Below are positions 53,651 through 63,345 of a stretch of DNA of 64,000 bases, piece after piece; the stretch's first letter is position 1; each line of letters starts with the position of its first letter. The DNA is from Aplectana chamaeleonis (Eukaryota; Nematoda; Chromadorea; Rhabditida; Cosmocercidae), in assembly GCA_029168955.1 (NCBI GenBank), contig JAPDOI010000376.1:271001-335000 (forward strand). Direction: 5' to 3'. The position numbers and the translations under genes were made by a program. A model generated the notes under the pieces. The model saw nothing but the letters and a program-made list of their open reading frames with translations. It ran no database searches and had not been told where the DNA came from.

Positions 53651-54745
53651 TCAATGTTCGGTCATTGAACAAACATTTGGTGTCATTGTCGCTGGAGAGT
53701 TAATTTTGCCTGCTTTCGTGGAAAAAACATCTACTTATTGCATTATTAAGATCAATTGATAAAATCGATGCATTAATGTAGTCCTGATCTGAAAAGTCTT
53801 TCACTATAAAAAATTTCGAAGTGAGGACCTCCCCCCCCCTTGGGTGGGGGGTCGGACCCATGTCGGGTTGTATCACACCTCGCGCCGTAGCCTGTCATCG
53901 AAATCCATGAAGCCATCTGCATTGTCATCGTATTTTTGAACGTGTTCGAGAAGAACTTGATTCGATTTCGACCGAATTCGCAGAAATTTAACCAAACTAC
54001 CGCATACCCACCGTAATCTACTGCAAGCTGCCAAAATATCGATATACTGCATCAGATTCGCGTTGAGCACTACAAATGACCCTCAAAGAAACGATTTGAG
54101 CAACATCGTAGCGCTCCGGAAAACTTCAAAAAACACGTTTTGCCATCAAATTTCCCTCCCGATGAGAAGCTTTGAATGAATTTAGCCGACAATCGACAAA
54201 GAAACCTCAGCTTCGTGATCAGCACCCCCAAATAACCCCCCCCTCCCCCACCATTAACTCTAGGGGAATTTAAGGTCAAATCTGGAATGTTTTTTCTTCA
54301 ACGCTTTCTGAAGCCCTACTTGATTTAGGTTAACGCTCAACCGAAAATTGGTAAATGTGGAAAATGGTATCACTTCGTGGAAGCTCTGGAAAAAGTGCTT
54401 TTACCCAAGCTCTGTCCAGGGGGGTTGTTTTGAGCGCTGAACACGATTGACCGTTTTCGGATTCTCGAAAGATCACTATGCGTTTTCGGATGATACAATA
54501 GGTACGCGAAACAGGGGAAAATGCATATTAAATAAATTCAGAGTGACTATGCAGCTGTGAAGGGCATATTCGGGCCCTAGGTTCAAAGTGGTTCTAGAAA
54601 AGCACAGTTTATGTGAGACTGCCACTTTGGCTATTAGTAGTTTCATTTAGTGTTCCCCATCTTGAAGGTAGTTCACGATAAAAACAGTCTCTTAGTTTCT
54701 CCGAAAGTCGAAGTTCCGGGGTGATATTGACCTTGGTTTCGAAAT
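53651..54745. other. Unassigned sequence, partly shared with the window end
   Basis: No gene. CATATTCGGGCCCTAGGTTC followed by TGGTTCTAGAAAAG near 54566-54603 resembles 63857-63892 near the right end, so a diverged dispersed repeat is present. Confidence 0.4.
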
Positions 54746-54749
54746 GTCG

Positions 54750-55205
54750 AATATTATTCGAATATTCGAATAGGATTCGAATATTCGAATAGTTGGTCGA
54801 CTTTTCGAATATATTCGTTTAATCGGGAATTTTGAAAACGCCTTATTCGAATGTATTCATTCGTTCGAAAATTTTGAAAAGGCTTTATTCGAATGTATTC
54901 ATTTATTTGGGATTTTTTAAAAGGCATTATTCGAATGTATTCATTTATTCGGGAATTTTTAAAAGTTATTATTCGAATGTATTCATTTATTCGGGAATTT
55001 TGAAAACGCCTTATTCGAATATATTCATTTATTCGGGAATTTTGAAAACGCCTTATTCGAATATATTCATTTATTCGGGATTTTTAAAAAGGCATTATTC
55101 GAATGTATTCATTTATTCGGAATTTTTTAAGAGGCAATATTCGAATGTCTTCATTTATTCGGAATTTTTGAAATGGCCGTATTCGAATTATTCATTCGAA
55201 AACTC
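54750..55205. repeat. 42-bp minisatellite rich in TTATTCGAATGTATTCATTT
   Basis: About nine to ten units of 42 bp: TTATTCGAATGTATTCATTT, ATTCGGGAATTTT, then a short variable end (GAAAACGCC, AAAAGGCA). It is preceded by TCGAATATTATTCGAATATT. It shares its period and TTCGAA core with the array at 44.5-44.9 kb. Confidence 0.88.
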
Positions 55206-55412
55206 GGGTCGAATGCCCATGTATACCACCTACTGTTGCATACACTAATACCATTGAAGTGTGCTCAAATTTAGCCCTAATTTAGTCCGGTGTTCAGATA
55301 TCATCCTTGTCGTGCTTCCTTCATTTTCCTTTTCTTTATCAATCAGCCACAATGCTTTCTGTTTCCGTTTCCCTAATAACGTCAAAACTGAGGTTTAGCC
55401 CTGTATTTCCTG

Positions 55413-55510
55413 CCGAGATGTCGTACGTTCGTACCGTGGCAGTGTGGAAGAAAGAAGATCGCCTCCGTGCAAACCGACGTCAACCCCTCCGAGAAGAGGG
55501 TTTTTGTTGA
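55413..55510 (+). repeat. LINE 5'-end fragment
   Basis: Contains TCGTACGTTCGTACCGTGGC, CTCCGTGCAAACCGACGTCA and GAGGGTTTTTGTTGAG. It matches, in opposite orientation, the 5' end of the LINE at 57.7-61.1 kb (about 61037-61143). It is a short isolated piece of that family's 5' region. Confidence 0.65.
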
Positions 55511-55574
55511 GATATCTATTGGTCCTTCTTCCTTTTTGAATTGGATGTCTACTGCACTCTGATTCCAAGTGCAA

Positions 55575-57697
55575 GGCCGTGCCACTTCCGGGCACGCCCC
55601 CTCGTTCTCAAGCCATTATCCACTTCCGGTTGTACCAGGCTGTGCCACTTCCGGCCACGCCTCTTTGTACTGTCATATCCCTATATAAGGAAATGTACTG
55701 TTCAGTGAATTAATTCGTGATCTTGTCAATAAACCTTACTGTAAGTTCGGTCTGCAACAGTGGCGATCAGGATCAACGACTACGCCGTATTCCGACATGC
55801 CTGCGGCTAATCCTATGGAGCCGTCAACATCTCACGATTCTACTCCTCCCTGGCTGGCGCAACTGCTTACTTCTCAGTCACAGCAGCTGCAGCTTCTACA
55901 GCAGCAGAACCAGCAGATAGTCGCCCTAATGGCAAAACTGGCGGACAATAAGGAACCCTCCCCGTCCACCGTCACTACTGCTCCCCTGCCTGTTCCTGCA
56001 TCTGATCCCTATGGTGACCTCGTCCGAGACCTGCCTGTATTCAGCTACGAGGAAGATGACGACGCCACTTTCGATGCATGGTTCAAGCGATATGGGCCGG
56101 TGATCAACGACCGAGGAGCGACTCTATCCGACGAGCGGAAGCGAAATTTGGTAGTGGACAAACTGGACCGACAGTCGTACAAGACGTACTCTGAACACGT
56201 CCTGCCTCTCGAGCCGCGCTAAATCGATCTGGAAACGACTGTGGAAAATCTGGCCAAACTATTTGGACCAAAACGGACGCTGATTAGACGGAGATTCGAG
56301 TTCCTGCAGTCAAATTGCGAGCCGGTAACACCATCGTACGTGTCATATCGAGATTTCGGAAATAAAATCAAGCGAAAATTTGAGGATGCAGCAATGAAGC
56401 AAGTCGACAGTGAATCCCTGCAGTGTCTGGTATTCGTTTCTGTACTGACTGACTCTTCACACCCAGAGATGCGGCTCCGATTACTCAATAAAATCAACTG
56501 CATCAAGGAGAGCTATCCATCACCTTCGCTGGATGACTTCATAAACGAGTGCGAAACCTTCATCACTCTCCGCGCCGACAATCGTACAATTGAAGGCAGA
56601 GAAGTGAATGCTGTTCATCACAACAAATCGTATCCACAGAAGAAACGAAATCCCTCCCGCAACGTCAGCTTCCGCAATCGATCGACTTCCTGTGAGCAAG
56701 GACGAGAGAATGGCTCATCAACAAATCGCGGAAAATCACAATTGCAAGCCAGAAAGCCGAAAGCCCGCCAACGGAGCCGAAATTTTCGTTGCAACAACGC
56801 GATTTCTACAACATCGGACGCTCGTACGTACCTGAAAGTAGAAATAAATGGAGTTTCCACACGACTGCAGCTCGACACAGGATCTGATCTGACAATGATT
56901 TCGCGCCGAATATGGAACGACATGGGATCTCCTGCACTCGAGCGAGCGACAGCGCTGGACAAAACTGCTGATGGGTCACCGATGGACATTATTGGCAAAT
57001 TCGAAGCCGAATTTACGATATTTGATCGGCATCACCGGACTACTGCTGGACGAGGAAGCTGCTACGTCACTGAGTCAAGCAGTTTACTGGGATTGGAATG
57101 GTGCGTACAGATGCCACAATACCGAGAGCTGAAGGAACAATACCATTGTCGACAAGCCACAGCCGTCTTGGAAAATGTGCGCCGCAACGCAGTGACAGAT
57201 TTGAAGCATCGTTTCAACGACGTATTCACACCTGGTCTCGGATGCTGTACGAAGACAAAGGCGAAACTCTTCCTCAAACCTGATGTTCGACCTGTCTCCA
57301 GACAGAAGCGACCCGACCCGTTCGCTTCTCAACCGAATGTCGACAAGGAAATCGATAGATTACTGGCCGAAAACGTGCTATCGCCGGTCGACCATTCCAA
57401 CTGGGCTGCTCCGATTGTCGTTGTGAAGAAAAGCCGCGGAGCGATTCGACTGTGTGCCGACTTTTCAACTGGTCTCAACGACGCCCTGATACTGCACAAA
57501 CATCCGCTGCCAACAGCTGAGGAAGTCTTCAACAAACTCAATGGTGGCGAACTCTTCTCGCAGATAGATCTTGCCGATGCTTATCTACAAATCGAAGTGG
57601 ACGAAAGTTCAAAGGAATTGCTGACTATCAACACTCACCGTGGTTTGTTAAGCTACAACCGCCTGCCGTTTGGAGTAAAGTCGGCTCCTGGAATTTT
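55575..57697 (+). mobile_element. Second LTR retrotransposon, truncated by a LINE
   Basis: A putative 5' LTR ends near 55763 and contains CTATATAAGG (55683) and AATAAA (55728). TGGCGATCAGGATC follows directly and is a candidate primer-binding site. The gag-pol frame then runs from 55797 to 57697, where the 3' end of the minus-strand LINE begins. The 3' half (rest of RT, RNase H, integrase, 3' LTR) is missing here. Confidence 0.75.
55797..57697 (+). pseudogene. Gag-protease-RT frame with one internal stop
   Basis: Starts MPAANPMEPSTS. A Gln-rich coiled segment is followed by a gag-like domain. A TAA at 56221-56223 interrupts the frame just after HVLPLEPR, and the same frame continues to 57697. 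Protease motif LDTGSDLTMIS near 56871-56903; RT start with ENVLSPVDHSNWAAPIVVVK and QIDLADAYLQIEVD; the frame is cut at LPFGVKSAPGIF, before the YxDD box. There is no clear CCHC knuckle. Gag and pol share one frame, unlike the element at 22-31 kb. Confidence 0.8.
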
Positions 57698-57804
57698 CCT
57701 TCTTCTTCTTCTGCAGCCACAGAGAGGGTCCTGTCATAGATTGAGGAACTGAGCCACAAGCGTCGGATTCGTCCACAGATCTACTGTTGTTAACGATGTC
57801 GGTC

Positions 57805-60042
57805 TCATCGGGCAGTTGAAAAGGTGCGCAGTAGTATGCCCTTTATTACCACAATCCGGGCACTCGTCAGGTGTGCTGCTATCGATCTTATGTAAATAAG
57901 ACATAAGCATGGAGGAGTGCCCGCAGCGCAACGAGGCAAGGGTGCACCTGCACGCCTACCGAGTTCCATCTCGGTTTCGCTGACCTCAGGCGGCACGACT
58001 CCGAGAATGGAGTTTACGGCGGTCTTGCATAAGTGATCCTTGACGAATTGGGTATGCTCAGCATGTAAGAGACGGAGGCGTTCTTGTTGTGCGTTGGTCC
58101 ATCTCTGTATATTGATTTTCGTGGGAGCATCAGCAAATGGTTTTCTTATACCTCTCTCTCTCACGGGGTCTAATACTCTTCGCGACGGATGATTTGGCTG
58201 CTTCAGAATGTTTATGTACAGCTGTTGGGCGTGGAGTTGGCAATGGTCCTTAACTGGCAGGATGCGAGCTTCGGCATGTAGGTGCTCTACTGGAGAGCTT
58301 TTAGAACAGCCTGTTGGGATCCGCAATGCTCCATTTTGGATGCGCTGCAGCTTGGGCCAGGATGAGTCCGACACGATATGCTGGCAGACTGGTGCAGCAT
58401 ACTCCAGGGCAGGCGGTACGATGGCCTTGTACGTAGTCAGGATCGTTTCTTTACTGCACCCCCAGGACGTTCCGCCGAGAGCACGTAGGACGTTAGGTCT
58501 TTTTTTCACTGCAGCTTGCTTCTGCTCAGTGTTCTTGTGAAACCTCAACGAAGGGTCCAACACGAGTCCGAGCAGCTTAGGGAATCGAGCGGCCGGCAGG
58601 CGAGTTTCGTCCCATTTCACCATGGGATGAGCACTGGGCTCCGCAGGATCAGTGGAAAAGACGGTGACGGATGATTTAGCGGCAGAGACCGTAAGCATCT
58701 TACTATCTAGAAAACATTTCAACTCGATCAAGTAGTCATTGATCTTACTGGCAGCTACATTTATGTCGCGATCCCGGCATAGTATAGTAATATCATCCGC
58801 ATATGCAACGACCTTGATGTCTTGGGATGGAACGGGTAGATCTTCAATATACAGACTAAAAAGAGCAGGCGATAGAACCCCTCTTTGAGGTACGCCGGCG
58901 GCAATTGGGATGCTATTGGAGACGTGCCCTTGAAATAGCACATTTGCCCGACGTCCTTTGGTGAATGCGGTTATCCACCGCTTCTGCCAGGGCGGAATGG
59001 TAGACCTTAACAGGCTCTCCGACAAAATGCCCAAGTTTACAGTGTCAAAAGCCTTCGTTAGATCGAGGGCTACACCTACGGTTCGCTGAGGTTTCATGGC
59101 ATTGAAGCCGTCCAAAACATAGCTCACAATTTCCAGCAGGGCCGTAGTGGTGGAATGTAGCTTACGGAAACCATGTTGATGCTTTTGTTTGCTATTATGT
59201 TCGGCAAGCTCCTCCACAGCCAATTTTTCGGCAACTTTGACAATAGGTGAGAGTAGACTGATTGGCCTGTAACCTTTTGCCGTGGATGGTGATTTACCCG
59301 GCTTCGGCAATGGGATGACGCGTGCTACTTTCCAATCTTGAGGTAATGTACAGGTCCGAAACGATGTACTAATGACGTCAGCGAGCAGGGGTAGTAGTTC
59401 ACTTGGCAGTCTCTTTAGAACTGCTGGGCTCAAACCATCTGGCCCTACTGCCTTCGAGTTACTCATTTCCTTGATAGCCTTCTCGACTTGAGCGGACGTG
59501 ATTGCATCATTTTCAGCCATGAGTGGCAATTTACAGAGTTCCCGAACAGTTATTCTATTCTGCTTCTCTCTTTTGGTTCTTGTGATGAAAAAATGCTTCC
59601 CAAGAGCATTTGCGGCCTCTTTCCCTGACTTGAAGACTCCGCCGTCGAATTCAATCGTGGAATTGTTGGCGGAGGTGTACTTTCCGGAGATCCTTTTCAA
59701 AGCCTTCCACGTTGCTGCAGCATCACTCCTGAAGTTCATCTTCTCAGTGAACTTTTCCCAAGATTCTTTCTTGTGCCTATCAAGGTCCATCCTGATCTCA
59801 GTATCCAGCTCAGCAATGTCTGGGTCAAGATGATCAGCAGCTCTCTTTGCGTCCCTTGTCCTTATCTTCTGCAGTGTCTCCCTGGTGACATTGGGAAAGA
59901 AGGTCTTGACACGACCTTCAGGGATCGCAGCTTTCATCGCCTTCATCAGAGAGGTGGCGCTCCTTCTGGTGTACATTGCCATTCCACGGATATTCGGCAG
60001 CATGGCGGAGTGCAACCTCCCTGAACAGGCTCCAGTCTGCAA
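57805..60042 (-). CDS. LINE copy B: reverse transcriptase
   Basis: 745 codons. Linker, then RT with KAVGPDGLSPAVLKRLP, KPGKSPSTAKGYRPISLLSP, HQHGFRKLHSTTTAL, motif A LDLTKAFDTVN, GVPQRGVLSPALFSLYI (Arg where Gly is usual) and AYADDITIL, then thumb and HLHAEARILPVKDHCQLHAQ. A frameshift near 57935 moves the C-terminal finger (CPDCGNKGHTTAHLFNC) to the 57734-57931 frame. The motifs fit the Jockey/I/Ingi-CR1 part of the LINE tree; the exact clade is not assigned. Confidence 0.85.
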   Translation of the reverse strand: MQTGACSGRLHSAMLPNIRGMAMYTRRSATSLMKAMKAAIPEGRVKTFFPNVTRETLQKIRTRDAKRAADHLDPDIAELDTEIRMDLDRHKKESWEKFTEKMNFRSDAAATWKALKRISGKYTSANNSTIEFDGGVFKSGKEAANALGKHFFITRTKREKQNRITVRELCKLPLMAENDAITSAQVEKAIKEMSNSKAVGPDGLSPAVLKRLPSELLPLLADVISTSFRTCTLPQDWKVARVIPLPKPGKSPSTAKGYRPISLLSPIVKVAEKLAVEELAEHNSKQKHQHGFRKLHSTTTALLEIVSYVLDGFNAMKPQRTVGVALDLTKAFDTVNLGILSESLLRSTIPPWQKRWITAFTKGRRANVLFQGHVSNSIPIAAGVPQRGVLSPALFSLYIEDLPVPSQDIKVVAYADDITILCRDRDINVAASKINDYLIELKCFLDSKMLTVSAAKSSVTVFSTDPAEPSAHPMVKWDETRLPAARFPKLLGLVLDPSLRFHKNTEQKQAAVKKRPNVLRALGGTSWGCSKETILTTYKAIVPPALEYAAPVCQHIVSDSSWPKLQRIQNGALRIPTGCSKSSPVEHLHAEARILPVKDHCQLHAQQLYINILKQPNHPSRRVLDPVRERGIRKPFADAPTKINIQRWTNAQQERLRLLHAEHTQFVKDHLCKTAVNSILGVVPPEVSETEMELGRRAGAPLPRCAAGTPPCLCLIYIRSIAAHLTSARIVVIKGILLRTFSTAR

Positions 60043-60520
60043 GGCCTAAATTGAGATAAGAACGATGACGAACACCTGTATAGGGAGCAAGAGAGTTAGA
60101 GAGATCGATATTGACAAAGACCTGAATGTGATCACTGGAAAGAGTTGTGGATGTAGACCAAGAGCAGGCATTAGAGAGATTAGAAGAGACAAGAGAGATG
60201 TCTGGGCTGGAAGATCGGCCGTAGGCTGAGAGACGAGTGGGCTGGTCATCGTTAAGGATAACCAGGTCGCACTCATCCGCCCATTCTTCGACGTCATTCC
60301 CTCTAGCATCAGGATCGAGCGACGAGCAGAACGTGTGAGCATTGAAGTCACCCGCAAAGACAATTGAGGGAGATAGAGAGCAGTCATACAGCTGCTTGAG
60401 TAGAGGGATGGGGTTGTAGGTTGGTGGACAGGATGTAGGAGGAGGAATGTATATATTGAAAAGAGAAAGTGGAGTTTTTAGAGGTAGATGGATGGGGATG
60501 TACTCGACAGTGCCATCCAC
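59918..60520 (-). CDS. LINE copy B: endonuclease C-terminal half
   Basis: 200 codons. FAGDFNAHTF near residue 56, SSPDISLVSS near 105 and SSDHIQVFVNID near 128 are the AP-endonuclease motifs. Past about residue 180 the frame is no longer homologous; the element continues in the frame at 57805-60042. Confidence 0.75.
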   Translation of the reverse strand: MDGTVEYIPIHLPLKTPLSLFNIYIPPPTSCPPTYNPIPLLKQLYDCSLSPSIVFAGDFNAHTFCSSLDPDARGNDVEEWADECDLVILNDDQPTRLSAYGRSSSPDISLVSSNLSNACSWSTSTTLSSDHIQVFVNIDLSNSLAPYTGVRHRSYLNLGLADWSLFREVALRHAAEYPWNGNVHQKERHLSDEGDESCDP

Positions 60521-61110
60521 TGGAGTGTTTGGAATGATGTGAGAGGGAAGAGAGGACAGAACAAAAGTAGAGACTCGCCTCCTTGAGATGACCTAGGAGT
60601 ATGATAAGCAGTATAGCCCGGGATGTTTGGATGTCGAGAGGTAGCAGAGGGAGGGAGCTTGGTTTCCTGAACCATGATAACATCCGGGTGATGAGTACGG
60701 TCAAAGAGAGATAATTCAGAAAGCTTGGCGCGAAGGCCGTTGAGATTGATATGTACAATAGAGAGGGGGCGGTTGTTAGATGAGGAATTTGAGCTACTGG
60801 AGGCGGAGCACACAATACAACGAAAGGAAGAATCGTGGTGCCTCACAGAACTGAGACCCGAACAAGAGAAGTGCACCCACCTTTGGCATCCGAAACATTG
60901 GACGCTGGTTCCATTCCAAGTGACATCTCTGTCGCATGTGGCACATGGGTACTTCTTCTTCTTCGCGGGTCCAGGGTTCCTCTCGACGCCGGCTCTTTGC
61001 AGTAGGATCTTCAGGAGAGCTGCGGCCAGCCAGCACCTGTCCCATGACAAAAACCCTCTCCGCGGAGGGATTGACGTCGGTTTGCACGGAGGTGGTCTTC
61101 TTCCCTCCAC
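60478..61110 (-). CDS. LINE copy B: 2A-like motif, PHD finger, endonuclease start
   Basis: 210 codons. LSWDRCWLAAALLKILLQ is followed by GVERNPGP (residues 41-48), then a Cys/His finger (CATC, CFGC, HFSC, CIVC spacing, PHD-like) at about 53-105, a Ser/Asn linker, and the AP endonuclease start (INLNGLRAKLSEL, VIMVQETKL). The frame shifts near residue 190 to the frame at 59918-60520. Confidence 0.8.
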   Translation of the reverse strand: MEGRRPPPCKPTSIPPRRGFLSWDRCWLAAALLKILLQRAGVERNPGPAKKKKYPCATCDRDVTWNGTSVQCFGCQRWVHFSCSGLSSVRHHDSSFRCIVCSASSSSNSSSNNRPLSIVHINLNGLRAKLSELSLFDRTHHPDVIMVQETKLPPSATSRHPNIPGYTAYHTPRSSQGGESLLLFCPLFPLTSFQTLQWMALSSTSPSIYL

Positions 61111-61143
61111 ACTGCCACGGCACGAACGTACGACATCTCGGCA

Positions 61144-62580
61144 GCGGAACTCTTTCTCAATTTAGCGAGTTTCGCATTTCTTGAAATGTTTAGAAGGTAC
61201 GATTCCCATCATATTTCCATCATCCAACGTCTTCAAGCCAATCAACCTCAAATTTGATAATAATGCACAACGATTCATCTTACTGCCTACACCTAATCAT
61301 TTTGCCAATTATCAACCATTTTTCAGAGATTAGATTTTAACACTTTTCAAGGGTGTCTGAAAAAAAATTTACCACAATCAGGAAAATAGTTATAACCAGA
61401 AAAGACACTGTGAATAATACCTACATCCGCAAATTTGAGGTTTCGTGAGGGAAAATTCTCAGATAATGAAACAATGCCAGGAGTTTCCGTTTCTAAGAAG
61501 TACCGGGAACTGCTATTTTCGCCCATTGAAGAAATTTTATTAACCCGTTTTTGTACCATAATCCTGCCCTTACATAGTCAAAAGTTCTATAAATAAATGT
61601 TTTGCCTATTTCTCTTGGTTTTTGTATCGTTGCTGCATATTTCTGGCTTAGAGTTTCGAAAAACCCGTTAAAGTCGAATTGGTTCGAAAGAAAATCAATT
61701 ACTATTTCTCAAATATTGGGTCGGTAAGAGTTACACCTCGATAATAATTACGGCAGAAAAAAACCGAAATGCCCATGTTTAAGGGCAGTTGAGTATGGGG
61801 ACAGCTACAATTACAGCTAGGTAAAGTAAAAATACAGCAATAGTTTCTGAATCCTGCGATGGTTCAGCTCGTTTAACCGCTCCGAATTTTGAAGGTGGCC
61901 ACACTCATTAAAAATCCGGCGATAGGACGTCTACAGCAAAATCAATAATTCCGGCGGTAGGTCGACAGCTGAACCTTTCGAGGCTTCACTTATGTCATGC
62001 CGCCGTCTCGAAATCCGGCGCTAGGAGTTCTACACCTGGACCTTTCGGCGTGATACCAGGTTCTCTCGCGCCGAAATCACGCTTTTTTTTTCGTGTCCTC
62101 AGCTGCTGTGCTCTGTGATGACACCTCAGAAACCTGCTGTCGACATTTGGGTTTGCCTGAGATGGCAACTGACTATGGTTATCCATCAATTGGCGCCTAT
62201 AACTCTTTTCAGAAAAGCGGAGCGCAGCAATAATGGTCGAATTCGAATTTCGGAACAGTTGCGTTTTGTTATCAATAGCCACTTTGTTCAAAAGACCTTC
62301 CCTTGTCAGTTGTAATATTGCTTGCAGAGTAAAGTCTAGTGTGCGTGTTATTGCCCAAGGGCCACGTACTTCACGAATTAAAGAGAAGGAAATAAAGACA
62401 AAAGCAGATTCTTCGGTCGTTCAACCGACTGAATATTTCGTCAAGCATTGGAGATTCGAGCAATCAATGTTCACCGGCGATAGGATGTGTTGCCTTAACT
62501 GCCTGCCGTGAACCTGCTATCGACAGGTCGATAACAGGTCCATGTTTTTCTCCCGAAAAAACCCGCCATCACCCGGTTGC
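61144..62580. other. Unassigned sequence
   Basis: A+T-rich, with only short contradictory open frames. Bases 61910-62060 contain three similar GGCG(A/C)TAGGA or GGCGGTAGGT blocks with CTACA, a weak local repeat. No gene is supported. Confidence 0.4.
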
Positions 62581-62730
62581 GGCTCATGCCGTTTAGGGGC
62601 TGAGCAGAGTGCCACCGCGGCGCGGCGCGGCCTGATGATTGAGAGCCGTATTGATAGATCGCGGCGATCTCTCAATACGGCTCTCCATCATCAGACCGCG
62701 CCGCGCCACGGTGGGGCTCATGCCGTTTAG
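62581..62730. repeat. Hairpin between 16-bp direct repeats
   Basis: Arms 62611-62662 and 62663-62714 form an almost loopless hairpin (GCCGTATTGA against TCAATACGGC). GGCTCATGCCGTTTAG occurs directly before (62581-62596) and after it (62715-62730). The direct repeats could be a target duplication or a recombination footprint. Confidence 0.75.
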
Positions 62731-63081
62731 ACAGGTGGAACAAAATGCACAGCCGTCAAATATATTGCGGCGTGTGCAACTGCACACCCTGCTCACGCTT
62801 TACGCGCAAATATGCAAAAATCGCTTCATCAGTTGAAATGAGTTTTGGGCAAAAAGTTATGTTAATCAGCGGTATTTCGCCTGTAAAAGCATATCAGGCT
62901 GGTTGGGCGACATTTACAAGCGTTTAGCTTATTTTGGAAGTGAAAACTCCCAGTGGAAGACAGGATAGTCGATCCTATTTCCCTACTCAACCGTTGATGA
63001 AGTTCATACACTTTACGCCTTCATAACATTTGATAAGCTTTTTGTTTTTATTGGAGTCCATGTTTTCAGCAATTCCTCTTC

Positions 63082-63345
63082 ATGGCGGATTTTTTCTACC
63101 TTCTTGTACTAGCAGTTACGATTCAGAATACAACGAGCTTGCAAGATACTTTATTAGATTGCGTTATTACAAAATTTAGTCACCTATCTCTGAAAAATCA
63201 AAAAGTTATGCTAGACCTATCAGTGCGGGATTCCATATCAAATCATTGTGAGAGTTCAAAAGAATTACATTGGGTAAGCAAACTGGCAAGCATGGAAAAT
63301 GAAAAGCTGGACGTGGATATAGTTGATCAAAGTAAGGAAAACTAG
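63082..63345 (+). CDS. Possible small secreted protein (first exon or whole gene)
   Basis: ATG at 63082 lies 12 nt after TTTTCAG (63063-63069), the context expected for a spliced-leader acceptor. The frame starts MADFFYLLVLAVTI, a possible signal peptide with cleavage near NTTS, followed by a helical, charged region with two Cys. It ends at TAG 63343-63345. A good donor (CAAA/gtaagg) lies at 63331, so the frame may splice onward; no downstream exon is clear, although 63385-63567 is open. No family recognised. The next 400 bases to the window end hold nothing else I can support. Confidence 0.4.
   Translation: MADFFYLLVLAVTIQNTTSLQDTLLDCVITKFSHLSLKNQKVMLDLSVRDSISNHCESSKELHWVSKLASMENEKLDVDIVDQSKEN

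Larger units (their letters stand above)
57698..61143 (-). mobile_element. LINE copy B (PHD-EN-RT type), nearly full length
   Basis: Runs from about 61143 (5') to 57698 (3', GAA repeat on the minus strand) and is inserted in the RT of the LTR element. The coding frames are 60478-61110, 59918-60520, 57805-60042 and 57734-57931, so only about three frameshifts separate it from one long ORF. It is the best preserved copy of this family in the window. Confidence 0.85.

Noticed and set aside
62233..62511. 92-codon plus-strand frame
   Set aside because: No motif, no splice or start context, and competing frames on the other strand.
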